A stretch of DNA of 64,000 bases. Source: Mantis religiosa. Its lineage: Eukaryota > Arthropoda > Insecta > Mantodea > Mantidae. The DNA is taken from the NCBI GenBank assembly GCA_030765055.1, contig CM060955.1:103588201-103652200 (forward strand), written 5' to 3'. Made by a program: the position numbers and the translations under genes. This document shows positions 53,018-62,733 of this stretch, one piece after another (the first letter of the stretch is position 1; each line of letters begins with the position of its first letter). Under the pieces are notes generated by a model, which saw only the letters and a list, made by a program, of their open reading frames with translations, had not been told where the DNA came from and searched no databases.

Positions 53018-53110
53018 TAACGACACCTAAACACCATCAGTCTGCATTGGCCTCTTCGTGCAAACAATGGGACACCACCTAGCCAACTGAGCCACCGGAC
53101 TGATACGTTG
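53018..53110 (-). mobile_element. fragment of a tRNA-derived SINE, minus strand
   Basis: The minus strand carries an A-box-like tggctcagttgg (53094-53083) in a tRNA-like head. No B box is visible before the sequence runs into the mariner end, which suggests the mariner landed in the SINE. Low confidence. Confidence 0.35.
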
Positions 53111-53167
53111 TCTACATGCGTAGAGGTTTGAAGAGCTCTAAAACTGAAATTTTCAGACCCCTGTACA

Positions 53168-53172
<5 letters not shown>

Positions 53173-53228
<56 letters not shown>
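53173..53228. repeat. homopolymer of 56 T
   Basis: Uninterrupted run of T. It could be the poly(A) tail of a retrotransposed sequence on the minus strand lying to its right, but no body was recognised. The length may be unreliable in an assembly. Confidence 0.9.
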
Positions 53229-53231
<3 letters not shown>

Positions 53232-53411
53232 GTTTTGATGGCGGAAACATGTTCCCCAAATGTATGGCACCAATAATGTTACAGCTTTTATATTAATTAA
53301 TTATTAATTACTAGTTATGAAAATGTCGTCGAGAATGAAGTATTGTAAGGATATTACCAGCAAATTCAGAAAATACATTTCAATTGTCAGGAAGGTACCT
53401 TAAATTTTGGT
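53229..53411. other. short AT-rich spacer
   Basis: Contains AT-rich palindromic tracts (ttaattaattattaattac, 53293-53311). No gene. Confidence 0.4.
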
Positions 53412-53655
53412 GACCGAGCCGTGGCTCAGTGGTTAGACCGCTTGGCTCTCATCAAGGCAGCTCGGTTTCGATCCCAGGCGACCGCAAAGTGAGATTTGTG
53501 ATGGACAATACGGCGCTGTGGTGGATTTTCTCCGGGACCTCAGGTTTCCGCCGCCATCTCATTCCACCGATGCTCCATCTTCATTTCATGTATCATCAGT
53601 GTCACCGCCTGCGGTGCCGTATATAGTAAAAGCGGGCGTTAAACACTACACATTT
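53412..53655 (+). mobile_element. tRNA-derived SINE
   Basis: The head resembles a tRNA, with A box tggctcagtgg (53422-53432) and B box ggtttcgatcc (53464-53474). The tRNA-unrelated body includes ttctccgggacctcaggttt, and the 3' end is near gggcgttaaacactacac. Heads and bodies of this type are common in cockroach-like genomes (from memory). Confidence 0.75.
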
Positions 53656-53795
53656 CAGTTAAAATTTGGCAAAGAAATCATGGTAGTTACACCCATTTTT
53701 AAGAAATTTAAAATATTCGAAGACATTTAGTTAAATATGGGAAGCTATTCTTGAAAAGCTTCTTGTCGTATCCCTGGAAGTTGTCAAAGTTACAT

Positions 53796-53799
<4 letters not shown>

Positions 53800-53854
<55 letters not shown>

Positions 53855-53891
53855 TCATTCACCCACACACACGCGCACGCGCGCGCGCGCC
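53800..53891. repeat. (AC)n microsatellite passing into CG-rich alternating sequence
   Basis: About 25 AC repeats (53800-53850), a short interruption, then cacacacgcgcacgcgcgcg up to 53891. This is pure purine-pyrimidine alternation, able to form Z-DNA under torsion (established property of such sequences). Confidence 0.95.
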
Positions 53892-54123
53892 TCGGTAGCA
53901 TAGTGGTAGCATATCCGCCTCACGTTCAAGAAGTCCCGAGTTTGAATCTCGTTCAGGGTGAGTTACCTGGATAAGGTTTTTTTCGGGGTTTTCCCTTATC
54001 CTGATACACAAATGTTGGGTAATTCTAAGCTCTATGGACCCTGGGCTCATTTGAGCATCATTTCTGCCATTCCATTCATCGTCCGATATGACTTAACGTT
54101 GGAGGACGTAAAATACAAAAAAA

Positions 54124-54126
<3 letters not shown>
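53886..54126 (+). mobile_element. tRNA-derived SINE of a second type
   Basis: The tRNA-like head has A box tagcatagtgg (53896-53906) and B-box-like agtttgaatct (53939-53949). The body includes aaggtttttttcggggttttccct and ends in a short poly(A) that leads into (AC)n. The head differs from the 53412 SINE, so this is a separate family. Confidence 0.75.

Positions 54127-54163
<37 letters not shown>
54127..54163. repeat. (AC)n microsatellite at a SINE 3' end
   Basis: Pure AC repeat directly after the A-rich tail of the preceding SINE, followed by variant ACAAGC units. It probably grew from the SINE tail. Confidence 0.95.
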
Positions 54164-54164
<1 letters not shown>

Positions 54165-54245
54165 GCACAAGCACAAGCACACATACGCATACACTAAACC
54201 AAGCCGGTCTTTTTTCGAGAAATGCTTTTCCCATAATTTGCACTT

Positions 54246-54530
54246 TGGCTGGCCCCGTAGTCCAGTCAGTGGAGCACTTGCCTGCCGTGATAGGGATCTC
54301 AGGTTCGATTCTCGGTGGTGGGGGTGGAGACTTTTCTCCAACCAAGATAATTCCTAAACTTCCCCACAGTCTGGAAGTATGAATGAGAGTACGAATGTGT
54401 GCATGATCTAATGATTAAAACCCAACGAATACGAGTTAACACCTTCGACATGTTCCAAAGGAGAACGGCCGCCGATATGACCATTGCAGTTAAAGGCGAT
54501 GTATAAATGGAACGGAAAAAAAATATATGC
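54246..54530 (+). mobile_element. tRNA-derived SINE of a third type
   Basis: The tRNA-like head (gtagtccagtcagtggagc) includes the A-box region, and the B box ggttcgattct lies at 54302-54312. The body contains gacttttctccaaccaagat and ends near ggaacggaaaaaaaat. It lies in the same orientation as the two preceding SINEs. Confidence 0.7.
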
Positions 54531-55533
54531 ACTGAATCCCCAAATGGAATTGTAGTTTGTAATATAATACGTCCCCAACTTGCTATATATTCCAGGAAAG
54601 TACAAATAATATGTGGCCATTCTTGGCCTGGTTTACAGTTACTTCAATGTCACCAGATTGAAGACGTTTGCCTGTACTGATTATACGACCCATCACTTTC
54701 CGCCATTTGCTGCCATTCCCACTTCGTTCCGGTTCTACAAAGCCGGTAATGCAGTGCCCTAAGACGAGTTCACGTTGCGTGTTTTGTAGTCACTTGTTGG
54801 AGTAGCACAGGAAGACGCTAACCATTGCTTCGCACTAGGGCGTGTTCCGGGCACCGGAATTCCAACCCATCCTGGTGATGAAGGGTTGGAGATGTGTCCA
54901 CGTACAACAAAGAGAAGGGCGAAATATAGTTTGTCCAAATGTTCTGCGAACTCTCTCCCGCCCAGGGACGATTTTTGTTTGCCGCACAATGAAAATTTAC
55001 TGCGTTAGGAAATCCTCCCAACACAAGAGCATCGTCGGCTAGGAGGTGGCCTCAAGGGGAGGGGGGTCTTTAAGTACGGGTAATGAAGTTTCACTTGCCT
55101 CCCTATTTACGAGAGATAAACACTTCATTTGAATAACGTGGACATGGACGTTACCCTCTAAGAGCATTCAACAGAATATACAGCGAATCCAGAAAGTTAG
55201 TTTTCAACGGGGAAAAAAAAATCTTCTGTTTATAGTCATACCCAAATAAAAAATAAAATATTTAAAGATAAAGGTAAAAATCTCATTCATGCTAAATATA
55301 TGCGACTTGCTCGATCTATTATATTTTATATAAGCTGCTTTCCTGCCTACTTCAAATGAATCTTCGATTCATTACATATTTCTTTGTAGATCAGACAGCA
55401 CACACAAGACCCAATCAAAGATCCCAATGCATGAATATTAGTTCCTATATGCTACTTTAAAAATGCCATACTTTTTCCATCAGGACCTGAAAAATAGCTG
55501 AATGTCAAGAAGTCCAAAACAATTAAAATTTAT
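54531..55533. other. intergenic DNA, unclassified
   Basis: Only short overlapping frames occur on both strands near 54760-55040 (60-76 codons), with no recognisable protein. The stretch 54620-55060 is less AT-rich than its surroundings and may be an old repeat. Confidence 0.4.
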
Positions 55534-55789
55534 GAAAGGGTAGAACCAGACTGAAAAATTCAATGCCGTAGCCAGGATTTGAAACAGGGATCTTCTGGTC
55601 TCCGTCCAGCCGCTCTAAACCATTGAGCTACTATAGCGAAAGCGCCGACATGACATTAAATGCTCCAACTGACTCGTACAAGTTGGCCATAGTAGCTCAA
55701 TGATTTAGAGCGGCTGGACGGAGACCAGAAGATCCATGGTTCAAATCCCGGCTATGGAATTTAAGTTTTTAGTCTGGCTCTACCCTTTC
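55534..55789. mobile_element. fold-back tRNA-derived SINE pair
   Basis: The left arm (55534-55637, minus sense) and right arm (55685-55789, plus sense) are near-complete inverted copies of one tRNA-like sequence, with a 47-base spacer. The right copy carries the tagctcaatg A-box region from 55693 and B box ggttcaaatcc at 55739-55749. The arms differ at only a few positions. A further fragment, tccatagtagctcaat, lies at about 56006-56021. Confidence 0.85.
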
Positions 55790-57507
55790 GTGGTGCATAG
55801 TGCACACGGCTGGTGTGAAAGAACAATTAATTTCTATTAATTGTACCTAATAATGGTCCGAGCTATAAATTCCGGGGCTTAAAGTACTCATATGTTGTAA
55901 GTCGCAATTAAGGTAGTTGTCTCATGTGTTTATGAGAACTTATAGTGGTTTACCGCGAGAAACACGAGTCAGTTAGAGAACTTAATGTCATGCTGGCACG
56001 TTGTCCATAGTAGCTCAATTGTTTAATGTTGTTCTATATTGTTTTGTTTAGCTAATATAAGATATGAACATTTAGGGAGTGGAAGTTTATTATTTCACGG
56101 GTTATTCCCATAAATTTCAAGATATAACTCTTGTCCATTGCAGATATTACAAGGGAAGAACAGCATCTGTTAAATTTTTGGAAACCAGTGGTCAAGGATA
56201 GCAAAACAGCGCCGTACAGTTCAGTGCATAGAATCGTGGTAATATAAAGCACAGTGATTTGTATTGATAAGAGAATATTAAACGTCCATACCACAACCGA
56301 AATCTACACCTTCCGTGGTTCTAGAACTCCACTTAATATTTTGTCTGACTCTCCCCTTTTCCTTCGCTCCTCAAGCCATAATAGAACTGCACTAATAAGT
56401 TAATATTTTAGTATTAATCTTTTGAGATCAAACTAAGGATCTGGCGTAGACTGTCGTTACAAAGTATGACATCCAGCCACACTGGATAAATACCTACGTA
56501 CTCCTCCCCTTTTGCCGCTCTTCTGGACTTAGCCTTTGTTCATATGCTGATACATGTGTAAAAGATTGGTTCACTCAAGGTTGGTATGAAGCAGCGATAA
56601 AGAAATTCTGCCAACGTTCAATAAAAAAGCAAAATAATACTTTGGAAAGTTTCCATGCACTCGACTGTGTAGTCTACCAACCTTATTTAGAACGAAAATC
56701 TCAGATTGTTGTAATAGCATTTAAAATTTAAAAGCTAAAATAAAGTACGTGTAGTTAACATGAAGCAGTAGCACCACCTGCATTAGAATAATGAACAGCT
56801 CAAGGGGGTTTACACTGAACAGCGTTGGGTAGATTCTCTGCGCTTAGCTTCATCTTGCCCCTCATCCTCTAAAAAAAGAGAGGTGTACAAATGGAAACAC
56901 AGAGACCTACCCAAGAAGGCACAGGTCTCTTTTATGCACAATTCTCTTTCGGGCGCACTAATGAAATGAAATTAAACTTGCATCGCCCCAAGAGCTAAAG
57001 AAGCAAATAGGACCAGCTCTTTTTAAAACGTCCGGCAGCACTGAAAACAAAACACTGTCACATGGCGAATTAGTGCTTGGAGTGGCACGTTTCGTATTCT
57101 CTTTTATCTTCCTGTCGCATTAGTTGAGCAGCCTTGACTCTAAAAAAAAAAAATCCCTGGTTTTGGTTTTACGCCGGGGATATGTCCTGTTTTAACGCGT
57201 TGACAGTTACTTTGTGCATCTTTCCGTCAAAGTAATAAGCGGTTCTGGAAGGCTCAGGCTACAGCATGAAAACCCTGTAGATGCAAACTGCATATGCGGG
57301 AGATTTTTGATGGTCACCTTCCACCCGACTTTCCTAGCTAGATAATGATACCGTCCCTCAGTCAGCAACGTAGGCATTATGATTAAGTATTATTAAATAC
57401 ATATACATACTGATTTCATATATCTTAATCAAACTTAAATATGTATAGGGAGTAAATATATAATAATAGAAGAAAGGACAGTTGAGCATATGTTGTTTTT
57501 GTTGTTT
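55790..57507. other. intergenic DNA, no gene recognised
   Basis: AT-rich sequence with a partial SINE-head fragment near 56006, the second copy of the dispersed 22-base motif at 56499-56520, and an A-run at 57143-57155. The stretch 57400-57507 may be the 3' untranslated part of the minus-strand retroelement. Confidence 0.45.
56499..56520 (+). repeat. dispersed repeat core, copy 2
   Basis: Identical over 22 bases to 45910-45931, more than 10 kb away and in the same orientation. Confidence 0.6.
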
Positions 57508-58166
57508 TCAAATGCTAGGCTTTGGCAATGAAGCCATTAGCTTTCTCGCTCTCCAATATTTCTGTGTAGTGGGTCCGACAGGTAGCACTTCACAGTTTAG
57601 AAGATATTCTTCAGTCATTTCCTCTTCTTTGTCACACAGAGAACAATTTAGACTTGCATAAATTCCTATTTGTGAAAGTGTTTGGCAAATAATCATGTTC
57701 CGTAAGGAATATTCATTTTGCTACTGCAGCTTTACGTGGGATTTCCGGAAACATTTCTGGATTTTTAATTAAAATGTCGTATTTTTATGTTTGGCTTTGT
57801 TATATATTGATTGGTTCGGTTAATTTTTATATTTATTTTTAATTAATCCTTTTATGGATGTAAAGGGCAAGCTTTTAGTTTTCTTCTGAATTAAATTTAC
57901 AGTTTGTTTTGGCAAGAAAATCAGCTGATTCATTTACAGCAATTCCACAAGGTGCAGGTATCCACTGTAATATAATTATTTTCTGCAGTTTTTGAAGTTG
58001 TTGGATTATTTTGTGACATTCTTTAATTTTCACTGACCTCATTTTATATGAACTTATTGCATATAATGCTGCTTTAGAATCCGAAAGCATGACAGCATTT
58101 TTAAATATATCTATTCTGTAAAACTGTAGAATACAGTTGAGCACATTATATATATGTAAAATAATA
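57508..58166 (-). pseudogene. decayed Jockey-like non-LTR retrotransposon fragment (RNase H and C-terminal Cys motif)
   Basis: On the minus strand, the upstream part encodes an RNase H-like segment (AVMLSDSKAALYAISSYKM, later LQWIPAPCGIAVNESADFLA), in which the usual HCGI is PCGI. After several stops and a frame change come PEIPRKAAVAK and then SLNCSLCDKEEEMTEEYLLNC, a Cys-rich C-terminal motif typical of arthropod Jockey-clade ORF2, and an ending MASLPKP. The reverse transcriptase and endonuclease parts are missing. The fragment stops where the mariner terminal repeat begins at 58167. It is inactive. Confidence 0.8.
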
Positions 58167-59182
58167 TGAGGGTCGGCTTGTAAGTCCAGGGCCTCACATA
58201 GAGATGGCGTCACTGGGCTAGTTTGACGGATATCATATACTTTAACTCCAGACTAGCTTATTCCCATAGTTACAGGTCATTAGCTTGTATAGGTTTTGGA
58301 CGACAGTATTTTAAACAAGAGAAGTGTAGAGGTTTCACGAAAATGTAGGATTTCGCCAAAGGAGCAGTAGTTAAATACTTCCATTTGAAAGGCTTAATGC
58401 CTAAAGAAATCAAAGACCAAATGCACCTTACATTAAAATACTCTGCCCCTTCACACACAATGATTAAAATCTGGGTTGCAGAGTTTAAAATGGGACGTAC
58501 GGCCACTAGTGATGAGCATTGCTTTGCACGCCCTGTGAAAGTCAACTCAAGAGATCATTGAAAAAATTCAATGTTTAGTACTGGAGGACCGCAGATTAAA
58601 GTTGTTTGAGATAGCAGAGGCTGTAAATATATCAAAATGCGTGCATTTAGTATTTTGAGTAATGTCATGGGAATTCACAAGTTCTGTGACAGACGGGTGC
58701 CGCATTTGTTGACACCTGATCAAAACTTGCAGAGGAAAAGGCTTTCTGTTAAGAATTTTGAGCTCTACCATAAAAATCACAATGAACTTTTGAGACATTT
58801 TATTACCATGGTAAAACGTTGATACATCACTACACTCAAGAAAGTAAATCAGAGTCAAAACAGTGGACTACGCCAAGTGAACCAACTCCAAAAAAGGCAA
58901 AATCAATTTTATCAGCTTATAAGTTTATAGGGAATAGTTTTCAGAGATACACTGGGAATTATTTTTATTGATTACTTGGAAAGGTGTGAAAGTATCACTA
59001 GTGACTACTGCGCAAGATGAATGCAGCGTTTCAGTGATGATGTGAAAGGAAACAGGCCCCTTTTGGCAAAGAAAAGCATCTTGTTTCTTCAGGACAGTGC
59101 TCCGGTCCATCGTTCAGTCACTGCAATGGGGAAAATGTGTGAATTAAAGTTCGAACTGCTTGGAAAACCACACTATTCGCCA
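58167..59182 (+). pseudogene. decayed irritans-like mariner transposon with broken transposase
   Basis: The left end tgagggtcggcttgtaag resembles mariner terminal repeats and follows TA. From 58343 a broken transposase frame can be followed. It has a stop at codon 2, then VVKYFHLKGLMPKEIKDQMH and IKIWVAEFKMGR (helix-turn-helix). After a frame change it continues with LLTPDQNLQRKRLSV, then IIFIDYLERCESI (first catalytic Asp region), and finally FLQDSAPVHRS (second catalytic Asp) and KPHYSPG. Several stops and shifts interrupt it. The last part, with the third Asp and the right terminal repeat, is absent; sequence changes abruptly at about 59183. Confidence 0.85.
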
Positions 59183-59715
59183 GGAATAAATACCCAGAGG
59201 GTATTTACCACACAGAGTGAAGACTGACCCCCCTCTGATGACCAGGGATATGCCGAGCTGTCCCAAAAGGGTGCCCGGCGCCTCCGCGGGCTTTCCGTAG
59301 GGCAAGACCTAGAGCCTAACAAGCCCCCCACCCTCATCTGGTCCTGTGGACTCAAGACGGGATGGAAGTGGATTACGCCACTTACACTCGCCAACCCCAA
59401 AGGGGAAGGCTATCGATTAACCTCGTTAGGGCCGCCTGGTGATCTAGCACACCTTCTACTAGTTATGCAGGCTGGTACGCAGGAACATATGGCTTCCCTA
59501 AACCCCGTCCGGAGATGTACCCGATCTCCCATGGGAACCACAGCCCATTGAGTCCAACCCAATCCGAACAACTCACTTTCAGGGAGGGGCTCGAATGTTC
59601 GGCCTTGAGGTTCCTCTAGTAACGTCAGAGGTACCACAGGTGCTAGGAGTCCTCACCGCCCGCACCTCGGCAGCTGAAGGGGACGGATATCCTCCACTAC
59701 GGGAGGCAAAATGTT
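59183..59715. repeat. GC-rich block of unknown origin, probably a retroelement fragment
   Basis: About 530 bases are much richer in G and C than anything else in the downstream half, with runs such as ggtgcccggcgcctccgcgg. Frames are open on the minus strand (59173-59400 and 59410-59637) but encode nothing I recognise. It abuts the broken mariner. A 5' untranslated region of a non-LTR element is one possibility; it is not shown. Confidence 0.45.
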
Positions 59716-61369
59716 ATAACTCTTTCTCTCCATATCACACCTATTAGGTGCGGAAATCGTGTTACCTGTGTGAATGTACTTGGGTTTGGGAACGGTACTA
59801 GCAGCATTTGGATATATATATCATACTTTTATCTTAAAAAGATTCTGAAGAAGATTCATTGCGTAGTATACAACATCTGGTTCGTGTTGGAGATGAAGAC
59901 TGAGGAAGCTCAATATAGGGATGCGAAAGGTCGACAGTAGCCAAAACTAATACGCGGCCTTTCTCTAAAGATTCAAATATGATGTAGCCAGAATGATTGC
60001 AATGTAATCTCCGTAATCCATGGAAAAGTCTTACATATAAGTCAAAATATATGTTTGATATATGAAAAGTAAAATGTATAACTTAAATTTACTGGGAAAC
60101 TTTATGAAGTTCTCTTCATTATGAATTTTTTTCCATATATAGGAAATCGTAAGATATAGACAAAATAGCACTACCAGAAATGTAAATTTCGTTAAAGTAT
60201 GCAGTTTTTGTCGAATTCATTCTTTTGTGGAGATACTTTTTTCTGAGATACTTTTTGATATTTATCTGAAATTTCAAATACTTACTTAATTTTTCTCAAA
60301 CTGAAGCAGTTTTGTTTTGTTTTGTTTTATAATCTCTTAGCCTTGATAAGAAAAATACATTTTAAAGCTGATATATCACATGACGATTAGCTTTTAAAAA
60401 CTTATTACTGTCGCTTATAGTCTGTTGTATTCAATTTTTTTCATTGTACCTACATGGAAATAAAGACATGTTCTAAAATTGGTGATCTGAATTTCTGTGA
60501 TTAAAGTTGTATTAGAGTAGGGAAAGTCATCAGACTTTTTTGCAATAAACACTTCAGTATTTCTCCGCAGTGATAAGTTCCCCAATTTATTCACAAAAAT
60601 AAAGATAATTGTTTTACAATCCATTGCTACAGAAGGCACTACAAATGCGCGGCTCTTTCCACAAATTCATGAAATAAAATATTTAGTGTGAAGAAAGGCA
60701 GAACGAAAAGCCTAAACCGATTTTATACTTTAGACCAAACCCATCCAGTAAGAAGACATGTTTTTAAGCAAGGAAGTCTGTTGTACTAATGCGGATTTTG
60801 TTTTCACGTACACTCTACCAAATCCCTTCTCCGCCCATGGCATACGAGGCTCCTCCACTGATGCTCACTTTGGCTGTGCTTTTACATTAAACATATAACA
60901 CAAACATAAAGGTGCTTCGTTCAAATCTTTCATATTGAGATTTTACCCAAAACCATTTCCTCTCCTAAAAATGAAATTTGATGTAAAATACTTGGCATGT
61001 ACGCTTGTTTGTGTCAGAATGTGTTTAAGAAGATTATAACTAAAAAATTTGGTTATACAGAAAACTTATCTTTAAGTTCGTAGTCCAAGGATATCACACA
61101 AACATTTGTAAGAAAATTTCTCCTTCCCAGACTAACTTTTGCATGGACTTTTTAAAAATTCAGTATCAAATTATAGCCACAAGCATTTTGATTGAATGTC
61201 ATACCATATATATGGACGTTATATATATTGACATAAGGAAAAAAAGTATTTTGTACCTTCTGTGGATAGTCTGTGAAGTCATTTAATTACAAAATAAACA
61301 TAAATAAGTGGAAAGCTATTGTCTTCAGGAAGGAAGTTAAACTAAAGAAAATATGAAAATTGGATACTA
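59716..61369. other. intergenic AT-rich DNA
   Basis: No supported gene, RNA or element. A short TTTTG repeat occurs at about 60311-60328. Confidence 0.5.
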
Positions 61370-62440
61370 AATGGCAAAAGGGTAGAAGTGGTCAATGAAT
61401 TTGAATACTTAGGTGTGAGGTTGAATAGCTATAAAAAATGTGGTGTGCATAGGAGAAAAATTGAAGCAAAAGGAAGAGCGGCAATAAATGGGATAAGAAT
61501 GTGCAAATATAAGATAGAAATGACAACCAAGTGGTTAAAATAATGTATAAAGCACTAGTGCTTGTGAAGGTCTGGGGGGGGGGGCGCAGAGGTAAACAAG
61601 ACGGTGGATCAAAACTACAGAAGATTTTGTCAAGAGCTACTAGGCTTACCAAGATTAGCAGCTAGGGAAGTAGCTTTAGTAGAATAAGGAAAAACAAGAA
61701 GAAATGGAATAATAATGGAAACAATAATAACAATCTGGTATAGGTGCTTTTCAAAAGAAGAAGGGGAGATTATGAAATTATGCATGAGACAGCAAAAATG
61801 ATTAAAGAACTCAAACAGTTGGTGGGCAGAAATAGGAGGAATTATGGCAAAAATAGGAACGGGAGATATATGGAGATTAGAGGAAAGGAATACAAGCGAT
61901 GTGGGTAAATTGGTAAAATGCAGAATAGAAGATATAGAAAGGGGAAATAGGTGGAAGTATATAAAATATGAAATCATTACAATTTTACAAACGAATATAA
62001 AGAAACTGGGGACCAGAGGCATACGTGGATTACTGCAATAGGCAAGAGAGGAAAGGGCTAGCTTGGATGAGAACAGGATTCATAAGAAGGATTAAGAGGT
62101 AGGGAAAAGGGAATTTGTGAATTGTGTGGAGGACAAGAAAGCATGGAACCGTATGTAACAGAATGCGAGGAGGTTACAATATGGAGAAAAAGGTTTGGGA
62201 GGAAAAAAAGGAGAATGTAGAGAAGAGGATAGTAGCTATAAAAATGTTAACAAGTAAGGAGGAAAAGAAGGTTTGAAATATTGGTGAGTTCTTGCAGAAA
62301 GTAATTGAAGAATGGGCAAGAAATGCAAAGAATATAAGAAAGGAAATTGGGGTGGGGGAGGCATAAGTGCTATCTGGTAGGGTGTCCTGTAAGCCACGGT
62401 AGCAACAAGGTAAAGACAAATAAATGTAGCCTAAAATAGT
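61370..62440 (+). pseudogene. decayed 3' part of a non-LTR retrotransposon
   Basis: In shifting frames on the + strand one can read KVEVVNEFEYLGVRLNSYKK, which matches the segment following the reverse transcriptase domain in many arthropod non-LTR elements. Then come KLQKILSRATRLTRLAAREV and, near the end, a decayed Cys-rich stretch at about 62120-62180. Many stops occur, plus a G-run at 61573-61583. The 3' end is placed near the aaataaatg at 62418-62426. The clade cannot be named by eye. Confidence 0.65.
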
Positions 62441-62521
62441 AAATTGTTAAAAATGGTAAAATTTTGGAATATTCAAAATAAATAATTAATTCAAGCATTT
62501 AATTAATTACGGTTTGAAATA

Positions 62522-62733
62522 CAGGGTGTCCATAAATGAATATCGGGGTTTTAACGCTTTATAACATTAATTTTAGTTTAATAAAATTAATAAATAAATA
62601 ATTAATAATAATTAATAAATAATTAATAAATAAATTAATTAATAAATTAATTAATTAATTAATTAATTAATAAATAATTAATTAATAATGTTATAAAGCG
62701 TTAAAACCCCGATATTCATTTATGGACACCCGG
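62522..62733. mobile_element. palindromic MITE, 212 bp, with 48-bp terminal inverted repeats
   Basis: The left arm 62522-62569 (cagggtgtccataaatgaat onward) and right arm 62686-62733 match in inverse orientation with essentially one mismatch at the tip. TA flanks both ends (62520-62521 and 62734-62735), which suits a Tc1/mariner-type element. The middle is a (TTAA)n/(TAAT)n low-complexity stretch. No coding capacity. Confidence 0.9.

Noticed and set aside
54076..54345. Minus-strand frames of 82-89 codons with Cys-Val runs
   Set aside because: They read through the (AC)n microsatellite and SINE sequence; low complexity, not genes.
53412..55749. tRNA genes suggested by A and B boxes
   Set aside because: Acceptor and anticodon stems do not pair properly and the tRNA-like heads continue into SINE bodies or fold-back arms.
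59173..59637. Two 75-codon minus-strand frames in the GC-rich block
   Set aside because: GC-rich sequence lacks stops by composition, and neither translation shows a known motif.
61392..62022. Minus-strand Ser/Phe/Leu-rich frames opposite the decayed non-LTR element
   Set aside because: They are antisense to purine-rich retroelement sequence whose coding sense is on the + strand.
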